The notes under the pieces were generated by a model. The model worked only from the letters and a program-made list of their open reading frames with translations, ran no database searches and was not told the DNA's origin. Source: Flammeovirgaceae bacterium UBA2371 (GTDB lineage Bacteria > Bacteroidota > Bacteroidia > Cytophagales > Cyclobacteriaceae). Taken from it: DNA of 64,000 nucleotides. The DNA is taken from the NCBI GenBank assembly GCA_002345965.1, contig DDTF01000038.1, positions 34,845-98,844 on the forward strand. Direction: 5' to 3'. Below are positions 7,303 to 17,645 of this stretch, piece by piece; the first letter of the stretch is position 1, and the number at the start of each line of letters is the position of its first letter. The position numbers and the translations under genes are program-made.

Positions 7303-9702
7303 ATGCAAATCATTAAACGCATCGCAATCAGCCTCATAGTACTTTTATCTGTAGGTGTCGTAGCATTATTCATCTTTCTGCAAATGCAGAAGCCATCCTA
7401 TTCCGGAGAGATCACCCTCCAAGGTTTAAATGAAGAGGTTGAGGTGTTGTACGATGATTTTGGTGTCCCTCATATTTATGCCAAAAATGAATTAGATGCC
7501 TACTATGCGTTGGGCTACGTTCATGCCCAGGATCGTCTTTTTCAAATGGAAATGCTAAGAAGAGCAGCTGGAGGAAGACTGTCAGAAATATTAGGAAAGG
7601 ATCTCTTGAAAATAGACAAGCTCTTCAGAACGCTGGGTTTGAATGAATTCGCAGAAAAAAATGCAAAGCAGTTTTTGAGCTCGGATACAGCAGCTTATCA
7701 GCGGGAAGCATTGGCGTACCAAAAAGGAATCAATGCGTTTATAAAGAATGGGCCTACTCCTTTGGAGTTTACAATCATTGGCATTCCAAAAACCGAATTT
7801 GAACCTAAAGATATTTATCTCGCGGTTGGCTTTATGTCGTTCGGATTTGCGGAAGGGCTTAGGGTTGATCCCGTTTTAGAAAAAATAAGAAGGCAATATG
7901 GAAATGAATATTTAAATGATCTGGCCATAGAAACTCCGATGGATGCCGAACGAATTGCAAGTTTTAAAGGATCTCCTAAAAATGCCGGTACCGATCAGCT
8001 CATTACTTCAATCAATGAAGCACTGGACTTAATACCTATTCCTTTATGGACAGGAAGTAACGGATGGGTTGTTTCTGCAGACAAGTCAACTTCCGGCTTC
8101 CCTATCCTGGCCAATGATACACATATAGGGTTTGGGCAACCGGCAGTGTGGTATGAAGCACATATTGAATATCCCGGTCATAGTTTTTATGGACATCACA
8201 TTGCAGGCATTCCTTTCGGATTGCTAGGCAACAACAAACATGGAGGATGGGGTCTTACCATGTTTGAAAATGATGAGACCGACTTTTTTGTGGAAGAACT
8301 TAATCCTGAAAATAACAACGAGGTAAAATTCAAGGCTGAGTGGAAATCAATTCAATCGCGAGAAGAAATAATAAAAGTGAAGGGTGAAAAAGACGTGTCA
8401 CTTAAAATCCGAACTACACCACATGGCCCTATCGTCAATGGCATCGTTGAAGAAGTAAATGATACTGATCCGATCATATCCCTCACATGGATGCTGACTT
8501 CCCACCCCAATGAAGCATTACATGCAGCCTACTTATTAAACCACGCTGAATCGTTTGAAGATGTGCAAAAGGCAGCCTCCCTTTTTACTTCTCCCGGGCT
8601 TAACATTATGTATGGTGATGTGGAGGGAAACATTGCATGGTGGGCTGTGGCCAAGCTTCCTGTACGCCCTAAACATGTTCAATCAAAATTATTTTTAGAT
8701 GGTGCATCAGGAGTTGATGAATACCAGGGTTACTACGACTTTTCCAAAAACCCGCAGTCCATCAATCCGCCCTGGGGCTACGTGTATTCTTCCAACAATC
8801 AACCTGATACCGTTGACGGTGTGCTCTATCCCGGTTATTATTATCCAAAACCAAGAGCATCTCGGATTGTATCCCTATTGCAACAAAAAAAGAAATTGTC
8901 AACCAATGACATGAGGTCAATGAACCTTGATGTTGTTTCTGAGACAGCCCCACAAATAGCCAGAGAAATTGCCAGCGTATTAAAATCATTGGACAAACAA
9001 GAGTACGCTACTATAATATCCATCCTTGAAAAGTGGAACGGAGATCATCAACTTCAGGATACAGCACCATCTATTTATTATAGTGTGCTTTCAAATATTC
9101 TGTACTTAACTATACCTGATGAAATTGGAGATCCTGCTTTTAAGGCCCTGCTCAACAGTTCGGTAATGAAAAGTTCATACCTAAAACTAATCTCTAACGA
9201 TTCTTCAAAATGGTGGGACAACAGAAATACTGCTAATGAAATAGAAACCCGCTCTAAGATTTTTGATGAGGCTGCCAGCAAAACTTTAAGGATGCTTCAA
9301 ACAAAATATGGAAGTGACGAAAGCCAATGGACTTGGAACAAAATGCATTCACTTACCCACAACCATCCGTTGGGAGCTGTCAAACCACTGGACAAAATAT
9401 TCAATGTAGGGCCTTTTGAAGTCCCGGGAGGCATAGAGGTAATCAACAACTTAATGTTCACACTTGACACGGTGGGGCATTATCCTGTTATCAGCGGACC
9501 CGCTTTGCGCAAAGTCACAGACTTTGGAGATTTACAAAATGGATTTACAGTTTCACCCACTGGTCAATCCGGAAACCGAATGAGCAAACATTATCAAGAT
9601 CAGGCAGAAATGTTTGCAACAGGTAAGGTTCGAAAGATGTTGATGAATGAATCCGAAATCAAAGAAATTTCAAAAAACAGGTTGTTGTTAAAGCCAGAAT
9701 AA
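7303..9702 (+). CDS. Penicillin acylase family (peptidase S45, Ntn-hydrolase) protein
   Basis: 799 residues with an N-terminal membrane/signal segment (about residues 5-25). S45 enzymes are made as precursors that self-cleave to alpha and beta chains and hydrolyse amide bonds of N-acyl compounds such as beta-lactams, acyl-homoserine lactones or peptides. The alpha-chain signature EVLYDDFGVPHIYA and ALGYVHAQDRLFQMEMLRR is clear. The predicted nucleophile is Ser252 in LWTGSNGWVVS, preceded by Gly as the family requires. The C-terminal GPALRKVTDFGD and SPTGQSGN blocks fit the beta chain. The substrate is unknown. The gene ends 1 base before the convergent DUF5107 gene. Confidence 0.92.
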   Translation: MQIIKRIAISLIVLLSVGVVALFIFLQMQKPSYSGEITLQGLNEEVEVLYDDFGVPHIYAKNELDAYYALGYVHAQDRLFQMEMLRRAAGGRLSEILGKDLLKIDKLFRTLGLNEFAEKNAKQFLSSDTAAYQREALAYQKGINAFIKNGPTPLEFTIIGIPKTEFEPKDIYLAVGFMSFGFAEGLRVDPVLEKIRRQYGNEYLNDLAIETPMDAERIASFKGSPKNAGTDQLITSINEALDLIPIPLWTGSNGWVVSADKSTSGFPILANDTHIGFGQPAVWYEAHIEYPGHSFYGHHIAGIPFGLLGNNKHGGWGLTMFENDETDFFVEELNPENNNEVKFKAEWKSIQSREEIIKVKGEKDVSLKIRTTPHGPIVNGIVEEVNDTDPIISLTWMLTSHPNEALHAAYLLNHAESFEDVQKAASLFTSPGLNIMYGDVEGNIAWWAVAKLPVRPKHVQSKLFLDGASGVDEYQGYYDFSKNPQSINPPWGYVYSSNNQPDTVDGVLYPGYYYPKPRASRIVSLLQQKKKLSTNDMRSMNLDVVSETAPQIAREIASVLKSLDKQEYATIISILEKWNGDHQLQDTAPSIYYSVLSNILYLTIPDEIGDPAFKALLNSSVMKSSYLKLISNDSSKWWDNRNTANEIETRSKIFDEAASKTLRMLQTKYGSDESQWTWNKMHSLTHNHPLGAVKPLDKIFNVGPFEVPGGIEVINNLMFTLDTVGHYPVISGPALRKVTDFGDLQNGFTVSPTGQSGNRMSKHYQDQAEMFATGKVRKMLMNESEIKEISKNRLLLKPE

Positions 9703-9703
9703 C

Positions 9704-12700
9704 TCAATTGGGACTCAACACCGCTTTTATAATTCTAAAATCAGGATGATCATAGTCAAAGTCTGTATCAACTTTACCATCAAATGCTTCGCGACTCCAC
9801 TTAACCAATCTTTCATTGGGTTCATTTTTGCTCCAATCGCCCAATAGCACACTTCCCATATCTGACTTACCCATTTTCTTTAAAACTACAGCCACCACAA
9901 ATTGGCCAAAGCCATCCTGAGCTTTAAAATCGATTATCTCTTTCCATTTTGTTTCAGCTGCTATAACGTTTTTCAACTCTATATAGCAGAGTGACTCCAG
10001 ATAATTTTCCACACGATCGTCAATATCAGCATCATAAGGTTTGCCTACGCCTAAATTATCTGGCCACTGTCTGGCTTTTTTTATCATCGTTAATGCTTGT
10101 TTGTATTTCTTATTTTTTATAGAAACCACCGATTGCATCAACCAAGATTCTCTGTACAAAGATCTACTCTCAGTAGCACCTTCATAGGGCAGTATCTTCG
10201 TACTACTCAGAATTTTACTGGCTGATTCCATCTGACCATCATACAATAGCGCTTTGGCATACAACATACTGATCATATAATTAGCCGGATGTTTTTTTGA
10301 ATACAGTTGACCCCATGCCACTGCTTCATTGGTATTTCCGGTTTCCAAAAAATAATTGATGATTAACTTTCCATAACGCCATTGATTCGGATCGATCTGG
10401 GTGGCCTTTTTCAAGTCAGTCAGTCGCCTCTCTTCAATCAACTCAGCGCGTGCTGCATAAAATGGCGCAAAATCAGGCACATCATCACAATCCAAAAACA
10501 ACTTCCTTGCCTTGTCTTTTTGATTTCCATGCCAGTTGATCAAAGCCAGGTAATACCTGGGCTTCCAATGATCGGTTCGATGGATTACCCAGTTCAAAAC
10601 CTTGCCAGATGCTGGGCGAAAAGGAAAAACAAATTCGGGAGAAAGATTATTTGCTTGCTCAATCCATTTCTCAAAATTCTTGTCTCCACTTTTCTCTTTT
10701 ACATAAGCAAGCCAATAATATAATTCTGGATTAGAAGGAGCCAGCATCAATACATCAATACATTCCTCAAACAAACCTAATTCAAAGTATTCAATTCCCA
10801 ATTGCAGGTAAGATTCCCATGGCATCTCATTCCTGATCATGGAAGTGAATCCATTTCTATTTTCCACCGATTTATTCAACAGGTAATTTTCAAATCGGGT
10901 AAAGTGATTTAGTGGACCCTGTTTATTGATTACCTCTAAAACCTGACTGGCCTTATTCACATCATTCAACTTTCTGTGCGTGATTGCAAGCAGTTGGTAA
11001 GCCGTAGTGTTGTCTCTATTATAATTTATTGCGTTCAAGGCCAGTTCCCGCGCCTCTTCATAATTCTTTTCCATCAAATATATCTTACTCAATTCTGTGG
11101 CAGCCGCACCTCTAAACTCAGCAGATTGAAGTGCTATGTCAAATCCATCTTTGGCATCTACTCTCTTATCTAGCTTTAAACATGCCAGGCCATAGTAGTA
11201 ATTAGCAGCAGGATCGTAGGTATCCACCTGCAATGAATGTCGTGCATAATCAAACGCTTGTTGATGGCGTCCTGCAAGGTTCATAATCAAAGCCATATCC
11301 GTCAGTGCCGGTAAAAAGTTGGGGTTTTTAGTCAACGACTCTTTTAATTTTCCCTCTGCTTGTTGGTAATTACGTGATCGAATCAGTTCTTTCCCTTGCA
11401 ACCACAATCCGTAAGCAGAATTCCAATCAAAATTTTTTGGCGAATCAACAGGACGGTTAAGGTCATACTGCCCTTGGTTGAATTTATAAACCACCTTGTC
11501 GCCAATGCGAACAATCACATCATCAGTGTCTCCAGAAAAATTGACAGCAACTACAAAGGGTTGTAACACTTTAAAACTGGAGTCTTTTGAGTACACTGTC
11601 AGCCCGCCCTTTGTCACTTTTAGTTCTTCATCAAAATTCTGTAAAGGCGAAAATGCAATGACTAGCTTCCCTTCACGTATTGTTGCATTGAGAGAGCCAT
11701 ATGGATTCGCTTGCACAAATCCTTTCGTCCCAATAACGGGAAACCAATACTCTGTCCACTCATCCGTTCCATACGGTGCGAACCCACGGTGCTTAAAGGG
11801 CGTATAGGTACTTAGCTCGGCAGTTTGATTAAACAACCGTCCTGATTGAACTTCTACATATTGGCCATTTGTATCGGTCAATAATTTTTCCCAAATCATT
11901 CCCTGTTGTGAAAGGCCCCATATCCATATTTTTTTACCTGGCTTGTCTGCATACGTAGCATATCGGCCCATTCCAAAATCCTCCTCGTGCCAATATCCTC
12001 CAAAAAAATTATTGTACTGACCAAAGACATGATAAGATTTATATTGTCCGAAATTATTGTTCTCATAATATGAGATGTCTTTGCCGTTGCTCTTATTAAT
12101 TGGCCAATCACCATACTCTCCGTTGTGCCCCAGGTACTTATTGCCCGGATAAATGAATTGCAAATTTCCCGCTGCTTTTAAACCCGCATTCATCCATGTA
12201 TAATATGGTTGCTCAACACCAGTGCTATTGTGCCAGAAAGAGCGCGTTGTAAAAAAGGCCTTATCCTTCGGAAGATTAATCTCCAGTGTCCAGTAGGTTT
12301 GTGTCAACAGATCAAGCGTACCTATAAAGCAACTCACACTTCCATCTGCTTTTTTTTCATTCCAATAATCTACAGGTGTAGAGCAGTTTGGTGTATGGCC
12401 GATAATCCCATAATTTGCCTCAATACCTCCACTCGTCCATGCTCCGCGCATAGCGATATCTCTGAATTTGACCACCTGGTTGAAATAAATAAACGGCTTA
12501 CCTGTTGACTTCTCTATTGCAGTCCATATTTTTCCCCCTATCTCAGGCAGAATCATTACTTTGATGTAATCATTTTCCAACTCTACCACTTTCCAATTTT
12601 TATTGACGGCCTTATCCGTATATCCATCAAACCGGAAGTATGGATAAATCAATTCAAACTTCGGTATCGGATCAGGATCAGAGTAAGGGTAAGTCTTAAA

Positions 12701-12793
12701 CATTCGATCATACTCCTTAATGGTTGATAGGGATTGGGCCTTTGCCCCGTTGAGTAACAGATAATATATAATTAAATAAAATACTTTTTTCAT
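9704..12793 (-). CDS. DUF5107 domain protein with long TPR region
   Basis: 1029 residues with an export signal (MKKVFYLIIYYLLLNGAKAQ). Residues ~30-330 form the DUF5107 domain; VMILPEIGGKIW and GAWTSGGIEANYG recall the beta-supersandwich fold of galactose-mutarotase-like and glycoside-hydrolase proteins. From about residue 450 onward there are repeated TPR-like helix pairs (for example ALTDMALIMNLAGRHQQAF and YYGLACLKLDKRVDAKDGF). Activity is not established; sugar binding is an inference from the fold. It starts 7 bases after the stop of the GH123-like gene, so the two are an operon. The 3' end abuts the penicillin-acylase-family gene with no terminator. Confidence 0.8.
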   Translation of the reverse strand: MKKVFYLIIYYLLLNGAKAQSLSTIKEYDRMFKTYPYSDPDPIPKFELIYPYFRFDGYTDKAVNKNWKVVELENDYIKVMILPEIGGKIWTAIEKSTGKPFIYFNQVVKFRDIAMRGAWTSGGIEANYGIIGHTPNCSTPVDYWNEKKADGSVSCFIGTLDLLTQTYWTLEINLPKDKAFFTTRSFWHNSTGVEQPYYTWMNAGLKAAGNLQFIYPGNKYLGHNGEYGDWPINKSNGKDISYYENNNFGQYKSYHVFGQYNNFFGGYWHEEDFGMGRYATYADKPGKKIWIWGLSQQGMIWEKLLTDTNGQYVEVQSGRLFNQTAELSTYTPFKHRGFAPYGTDEWTEYWFPVIGTKGFVQANPYGSLNATIREGKLVIAFSPLQNFDEELKVTKGGLTVYSKDSSFKVLQPFVVAVNFSGDTDDVIVRIGDKVVYKFNQGQYDLNRPVDSPKNFDWNSAYGLWLQGKELIRSRNYQQAEGKLKESLTKNPNFLPALTDMALIMNLAGRHQQAFDYARHSLQVDTYDPAANYYYGLACLKLDKRVDAKDGFDIALQSAEFRGAAATELSKIYLMEKNYEEARELALNAINYNRDNTTAYQLLAITHRKLNDVNKASQVLEVINKQGPLNHFTRFENYLLNKSVENRNGFTSMIRNEMPWESYLQLGIEYFELGLFEECIDVLMLAPSNPELYYWLAYVKEKSGDKNFEKWIEQANNLSPEFVFPFRPASGKVLNWVIHRTDHWKPRYYLALINWHGNQKDKARKLFLDCDDVPDFAPFYAARAELIEERRLTDLKKATQIDPNQWRYGKLIINYFLETGNTNEAVAWGQLYSKKHPANYMISMLYAKALLYDGQMESASKILSSTKILPYEGATESRSLYRESWLMQSVVSIKNKKYKQALTMIKKARQWPDNLGVGKPYDADIDDRVENYLESLCYIELKNVIAAETKWKEIIDFKAQDGFGQFVVAVVLKKMGKSDMGSVLLGDWSKNEPNERLVKWSREAFDGKVDTDFDYDHPDFRIIKAVLSPN

Positions 12794-12800
12794 ATATCAA

Positions 12801-15773
12801 TCATTGAATCACAATCAAAAAGCCTTTGCCTTTAGGAATGACAAAAGCATCTTTAATAGCCAGTGTTTTCTCTTCCTGATAATCCTTAATTGCTGGCATC
12901 TGCATCAGTGATCTGGGTTTCAATCCCATTGCTCTCCAATCAATTTCCAGATTCACCTTAACATCATCTTCAGCCCAACTTGCAATTGCTATTAATAAAG
13001 CATCATTCTTTTTGTAAAGTGTTGCTTTTACTTTCTCATGATTGATTTTCACGGGATTGTCATTGGCCCAATAACCGATCATATCCGTATCCTGAATTCC
13101 AAACTCATCCCAGAATTGCCAGATTTGTGAAGGATCATCGCCACCCCATGGCAAGCGGTTGGTCATACCGTATACCATCCCTCTCCACTTGTTGCCTCCC
13201 TTTTCCAACATTTCTCCCATTAAACCAAAAGGAATTCCCGATACCTCAATTAACCAAAAATCCGGATCCATGTTATAATCGAAATACTCGCCAAACCATA
13301 ATCGGTTTAAGTAGGGGAAATGTTCTAAATACAAATTGGCACTGTTGTTGAACCCGTCCCGCTTGTTAAATTGATTGGCTGAATGCAAATCAATTATTCC
13401 CGGACCACGATCGCTACTCAGCACCCTTCTGATTCGTTTCATGGTAGTGCGATCAAATGCTACATCATCCAGATAGATGCCATCAATACCTACGTTCTTC
13501 ACCAGCCAGCTCATACCTTCCACATAGTAATTGTGCCACCTGCTCATTCCACTGTTGATAATCGCGGCATCTTTCAGTTCAGGAACAAACCAGGCTGCGA
13601 TATAATTATCCACAATATGCTCCTGCAGCCATGAAAACCCACCTCCTCCACCTGGCGAATATATCTCTGTACCCAGACTGCGCATTGGGTGCGTTTCGTA
13701 GGCACGATTCGATAACTCACGAATCGTATTGTATATTTTGACTTTTAATCCTTTATCATGTGCTTCATCAATGTAAGCTTTCATTTCTTTCCATCTAATA
13801 AATGGATAGTTGATATAAGGATTGATGTCATTCGCATGATGCACATTGACCACAGATGCTTTCTTACTCAAGATCGTATCTACCGGACTGAATTTATGAT
13901 AGAACCTTGTTTTCCATTGAAAGTCTGTATCAATGGTGTGAAATGGAGTAATCAATAAATTGAAATCAAAATGCAATACCTCACCCTTTTTCATCTCCCT
14001 TGAACCACTGTAAGCTCGTATCAGTGTAACATCATCATTATCTTCAATGGTAATACCGCCATTTCCAGAATTGCCCCAGGACGATGGGAGCACCAAAGGT
14101 TTCTGCAAATAGAAGTTAGTATTGAGTGGACGCACATAATTTTCGTCTCTGAATGAAAAATGAATCCCACCATTAACATCACCTATCCATCCTCCATCTT
14201 GATTTTTATTGGCCACATCCCACTCCCAATTAATACTAGGGCTTCTATACCCACCACGTTCACCCAATCCCATAAAGTAGGGTGCTGCCGATTGACGCAT
14301 CGGAATTTCAAGTCGTGCCTCACCTAATGTTAAATCTTCTTTTGCTGTTAGTACAATTGAATACTTCACAAATCCATCAAATTCGATTTCACCACTCACT
14401 TTCATCAACATCTCAACTGACTCATTGGTGGTCTCCCAGCGAACGCGTCCATCTGTTTTCTCAATAAATCGAACACCATTGTTTTTCCAGTTGATTGCTT
14501 CGGTACCATTGATATTCATGCGAAACGCAAAACCATTTTTCAAAAGAGGTTTGCCCTCCCTTGTCATAGAAGTCATTTTCGAATCGAAATAACAGTTGAT
14601 CTGCTCAGGTAGTCCATAAGCATCCAAATGCATCTCTCTGCCTAAAAGAGAAATAGACCTGTCAGCGACAACTAAAGGGGTGTAGGGAGCAATTATTTCG
14701 TTATCCTGACCCAATTGAGAATTGAGCCAGGTCAATCTGGTTTGCTTCCATGGTTCATTAACACCCCCAACAGACAACAATTCATTGCCAACAGTAAGTT
14801 GAATTGCAATGACAGTTGATTTATTCCCATCAGAAGTTATGGTTGCAGTTCCTTCATAGGTACCAGGTATTGTTTCAGCGGGCACATCAATCAAGACCCA
14901 AAGGGCCTGCACATCACCTTTTGCTACATCTATTTTCTTATTGAACGGCCTACCATCCCAGTTTATCCCAGAAGTATTTAAACTTGACATTACTGCTGAG
15001 GGAATCCGTCCACCAGCGTTATTCTTTAAATCTGAAAATTCAATATTTACATTTTTTAAATCCTGTTGTGAAGCATAAACACCTAGCTGATAGGTGAAAT
15101 TTTCTCCTCTTGCCGCACTGTCAGACAATTTATTTTGAACACCCTTTTCAATCCATCGATAGGGCAAATCATGAGGCATCTTAATGGGATGCAATCTATT
15201 TTCAGGAAAGACAATGTAATTACCCTTATGCTTTGAAATTAAATTACTGACTTCATTTTGCGTGGCAATCACCTCCATGGGATAAAAACTATTCAATTCG
15301 TCCATCGATTGAATCCCGGAGGTTTTAGCCGCTTTGGCGGATCTGATCTTTTTTAGCCAGCTGGCATCTGCGTTGGTCTGGAAGGGTGGATATTTAACAG
15401 TAGGATAATTTGATCGTCCTACTGTCATATACTTCATATAATAAATGTAGTAGGTGCCCACTCCAGCTTCAGGCTCAAAAAATATTTCACCAGATTCCCT
15501 TGAAATAGTACCTAATGAAACATTCTCTATTAGCTCTCCATTCTCAGTATGCACGACAATAGTTTTGTCCTGAGGATTAACATCTCTTCTCCTCCATGGA
15601 ATAGTGACTTTTGCAGCGTCCCCTTTCGTTGAAACCTGCACTACCGCTCTGTGATTGCCCAATGAATCAGGATCCCAGCAGTTGTCGCAGACTGAAAACT
15701 TAACTTCCTGACCAAGGGACGAATTGAAAAATGAAAACAAGGATATGATAGCAAGCAAAAATTTCATCATCAT
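12801..15773 (-). CDS. Glycoside-hydrolase-like protein (GH123-like / DUF6067 type)
   Basis: 990 residues, signal peptide (MMMKFLLAIISLFSFFNSSLGQ, cleavage near 22), so it is periplasmic or surface. The N-terminal half is beta-rich (GTYEGTATITSDGNKS resembles the beta-sandwich preceding GH123-type barrels). The C-terminal half looks like a TIM barrel: KVKIYNTIRELSNRA, then GIDGIYLDDVAFDRTTM with an acidic pair on a predicted strand end, then IIDLHSANQFN. I infer a carbohydrate-active enzyme but cannot name the substrate or prove the catalytic pair. It leads a two-gene unit with the DUF5107-TPR protein. Three consecutive ATG codons open the gene; the first is used here. Confidence 0.7.
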   Translation of the reverse strand: MMMKFLLAIISLFSFFNSSLGQEVKFSVCDNCWDPDSLGNHRAVVQVSTKGDAAKVTIPWRRRDVNPQDKTIVVHTENGELIENVSLGTISRESGEIFFEPEAGVGTYYIYYMKYMTVGRSNYPTVKYPPFQTNADASWLKKIRSAKAAKTSGIQSMDELNSFYPMEVIATQNEVSNLISKHKGNYIVFPENRLHPIKMPHDLPYRWIEKGVQNKLSDSAARGENFTYQLGVYASQQDLKNVNIEFSDLKNNAGGRIPSAVMSSLNTSGINWDGRPFNKKIDVAKGDVQALWVLIDVPAETIPGTYEGTATITSDGNKSTVIAIQLTVGNELLSVGGVNEPWKQTRLTWLNSQLGQDNEIIAPYTPLVVADRSISLLGREMHLDAYGLPEQINCYFDSKMTSMTREGKPLLKNGFAFRMNINGTEAINWKNNGVRFIEKTDGRVRWETTNESVEMLMKVSGEIEFDGFVKYSIVLTAKEDLTLGEARLEIPMRQSAAPYFMGLGERGGYRSPSINWEWDVANKNQDGGWIGDVNGGIHFSFRDENYVRPLNTNFYLQKPLVLPSSWGNSGNGGITIEDNDDVTLIRAYSGSREMKKGEVLHFDFNLLITPFHTIDTDFQWKTRFYHKFSPVDTILSKKASVVNVHHANDINPYINYPFIRWKEMKAYIDEAHDKGLKVKIYNTIRELSNRAYETHPMRSLGTEIYSPGGGGGFSWLQEHIVDNYIAAWFVPELKDAAIINSGMSRWHNYYVEGMSWLVKNVGIDGIYLDDVAFDRTTMKRIRRVLSSDRGPGIIDLHSANQFNKRDGFNNSANLYLEHFPYLNRLWFGEYFDYNMDPDFWLIEVSGIPFGLMGEMLEKGGNKWRGMVYGMTNRLPWGGDDPSQIWQFWDEFGIQDTDMIGYWANDNPVKINHEKVKATLYKKNDALLIAIASWAEDDVKVNLEIDWRAMGLKPRSLMQMPAIKDYQEEKTLAIKDAFVIPKGKGFLIVIQ

Positions 15774-15875
15774 ATGACTTAACTTAAAATAAGGTGTTAA
15801 TAAATTTATTTAAACTTTTGATTAATCGAGTTTATCCAAGACATTTATTCCAACACACTTAATATTTTGTGAGCT

Positions 15876-17051
15876 ATGAATCTGGATGAATTACGAAAAG
15901 ATACTCCCGGTTGTGAAACCAAAATGCATTTTAACAACGCAGGCGCTTCACTTCCCCCCTTGCCTGTTACCAATGCAATACAGGAGTACATTTCCTTTGA
16001 ATCCCTCACAGGAGGTTATGAAGCCGCAGACGCAAGAAAAAATGAAATACACGAATTCTATTCCAGTACCGCCACGCTATTAAACACGAATGCGGATAAT
16101 ATAGCATTTACTTCCAGTGCTACCAGTTCATTTGCACTTGCACTTTCATCTATTCCTCTGCAAAAAGGTGATGCCGTGCTGATTGCCAACGAAGATTACA
16201 TCTCCAATCAAATTGCTTTTCTTTCTTTACAACAACGATTTGGAATTCAATTGTTACGTGCCAAAAGTTTATCAACTGGAGGTTTAGACCTGGAGGATAT
16301 GGCCATGCAGATCAATAAATGCAGACCCAAATTGGTGTCAGTGAGCCATGTGCCCACCAACACGGGGTTGGTTCAACCGATTGAAGAAGTGGGCAAGCTA
16401 TGCAACGAAAAAGAAATACCTTATTTGGTAGATGCTTGCCAATCCGTGGGACAACTGCCCGTAGACGTAAAAAAAATTGGCTGCGACTTTCTCAGCGCAA
16501 CCATGCGTAAATTCCTAAGGGGTCCCAGAGGCGCTGGATTCCTATACGTATCGGACAGCATCCTTCGAAAAAAATTAGCGCCTTTATTTGTGGATATGAG
16601 AGGTGCTGAATGGACTGGTCCGGATACTTTTGAAGTGCGCATGACCGCAAAACGTTTTGAAGAATGGGAGCTACCATATGCTCTGGTAATGGGTAGCAAA
16701 GCGGCTGTTGAATACGCAAGCAACGTAGGTATTGAAAATATTGCCGCCAGAAATAAAATACTTAGTGATCTCCTGAAAGCAAAGTTAAATGCAATAGAAT
16801 TGAAAGTGCTCGATTTAGGACTCAATCAATCCAGTATCATTACAGTTGAAATGCCCGGAAAACAACCTCAGGAAGTACTTGAGTACTTGAGAGCCATTAA
16901 TATCAACACCTCTACGAGTCACCGCTCCTATGCGCAAATCGACTTCCAATCAAAAAAAGTGGATTGGGCACTTAGAATCTCTCCTCATTATTTTAATACA
17001 GAGGATGAAATTGATAGCTTGATTCAAGCGCTGGAAGATCTCAATGATTAA
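15876..17051 (+). CDS. Class V aminotransferase (NifS/isopenicillin-N-epimerase-like, PLP-dependent)
   Basis: 391 residues, fold type I PLP enzyme. MHFNNAGASLPP at the N-terminus, then SHVPTNTGLVQPIEEVG, VDACQSVGQLPVDV (the Asp contacts the PLP ring) and ATMRKFLRGPRGAGFLYV, where Lys212 is the expected Schiff-base lysine. There is no obvious desulfurase active-site Cys loop, so isopenicillin-N-epimerase-like or another beta-elimination/transamination role is more likely than cysteine desulfurase. The substrate is unknown. It is followed 5 bases later by a small membrane protein and is divergent from the GH123-like gene. Confidence 0.85.
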   Translation: MNLDELRKDTPGCETKMHFNNAGASLPPLPVTNAIQEYISFESLTGGYEAADARKNEIHEFYSSTATLLNTNADNIAFTSSATSSFALALSSIPLQKGDAVLIANEDYISNQIAFLSLQQRFGIQLLRAKSLSTGGLDLEDMAMQINKCRPKLVSVSHVPTNTGLVQPIEEVGKLCNEKEIPYLVDACQSVGQLPVDVKKIGCDFLSATMRKFLRGPRGAGFLYVSDSILRKKLAPLFVDMRGAEWTGPDTFEVRMTAKRFEEWELPYALVMGSKAAVEYASNVGIENIAARNKILSDLLKAKLNAIELKVLDLGLNQSSIITVEMPGKQPQEVLEYLRAININTSTSHRSYAQIDFQSKKVDWALRISPHYFNTEDEIDSLIQALEDLND

Positions 17052-17056
17052 GTATA

Positions 17057-17635
17057 ATGACTACTCGCAATACTATATTGATTTGCCTTATTATGGAAGC
17101 GGGTTTGGCTGCCCTGGGCATTGTCAACTATGGCTGGAGTGTGGAAGCGCTTCAAGCCACCACGCGTTTTAGCGGAAGGTTTTCACTGTTAATCTTTAGT
17201 ATCATTTTTCTTGCTAACCGACCCGAGGATACCTATGCAGTGCTTTCAAAAAAACCTTTCCACATTTTTGCTTTGGCACACGGCATTCACCTGCTGGAGT
17301 TAATTACTTTTATTTTTGTTTCAGGCACACCCATTATTCTCTATCGTGCTGCCGGGGGATTCCTTGCTTACGGTATGATTTTTTTAATGCCTGTTCTTTC
17401 TGATCGACTAGAGCTGGGTTTGTTATCAGAAAAAAAGTATAAAATTGCCAGTATCGTATTTCAATATTTTGTGTGGGGTATTTTTTTTCTTACCTACTTA
17501 CCGCGGGTAAGAGGATCGCTTCCAAATGTAGGAGGAAGCTACATTGAACATGTTATTCTATTAGGATGGGTTTCACTCATGCTGGGCATGAAATTGCCAC
17601 GAGTCCTATTTAAAAGAAAACAATCAAAAATTTAA
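17057..17635 (+). CDS. Unknown polytopic membrane protein (about six TM segments)
   Basis: 192 residues, with hydrophobic stretches around residues 5-25, 40-55, 72-92, 98-118, 132-150 and 163-180. FALAHGIHLLELI carries two histidines in a membrane helix and a further His sits in YIEHVILLGWV, a loose resemblance to b-type-haem membrane domains such as YedZ/ferric-reductase-like proteins. That is only suggestive and I do not assign a function. The 5-base gap from the aminotransferase indicates co-transcription. It is convergent with the CHAT gene 10 bases away. Confidence 0.6.
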   Translation: MTTRNTILICLIMEAGLAALGIVNYGWSVEALQATTRFSGRFSLLIFSIIFLANRPEDTYAVLSKKPFHIFALAHGIHLLELITFIFVSGTPIILYRAAGGFLAYGMIFLMPVLSDRLELGLLSEKKYKIASIVFQYFVWGIFFLTYLPRVRGSLPNVGGSYIEHVILLGWVSLMLGMKLPRVLFKRKQSKI

Positions 17636-17645
17636 CAAGGATAAC

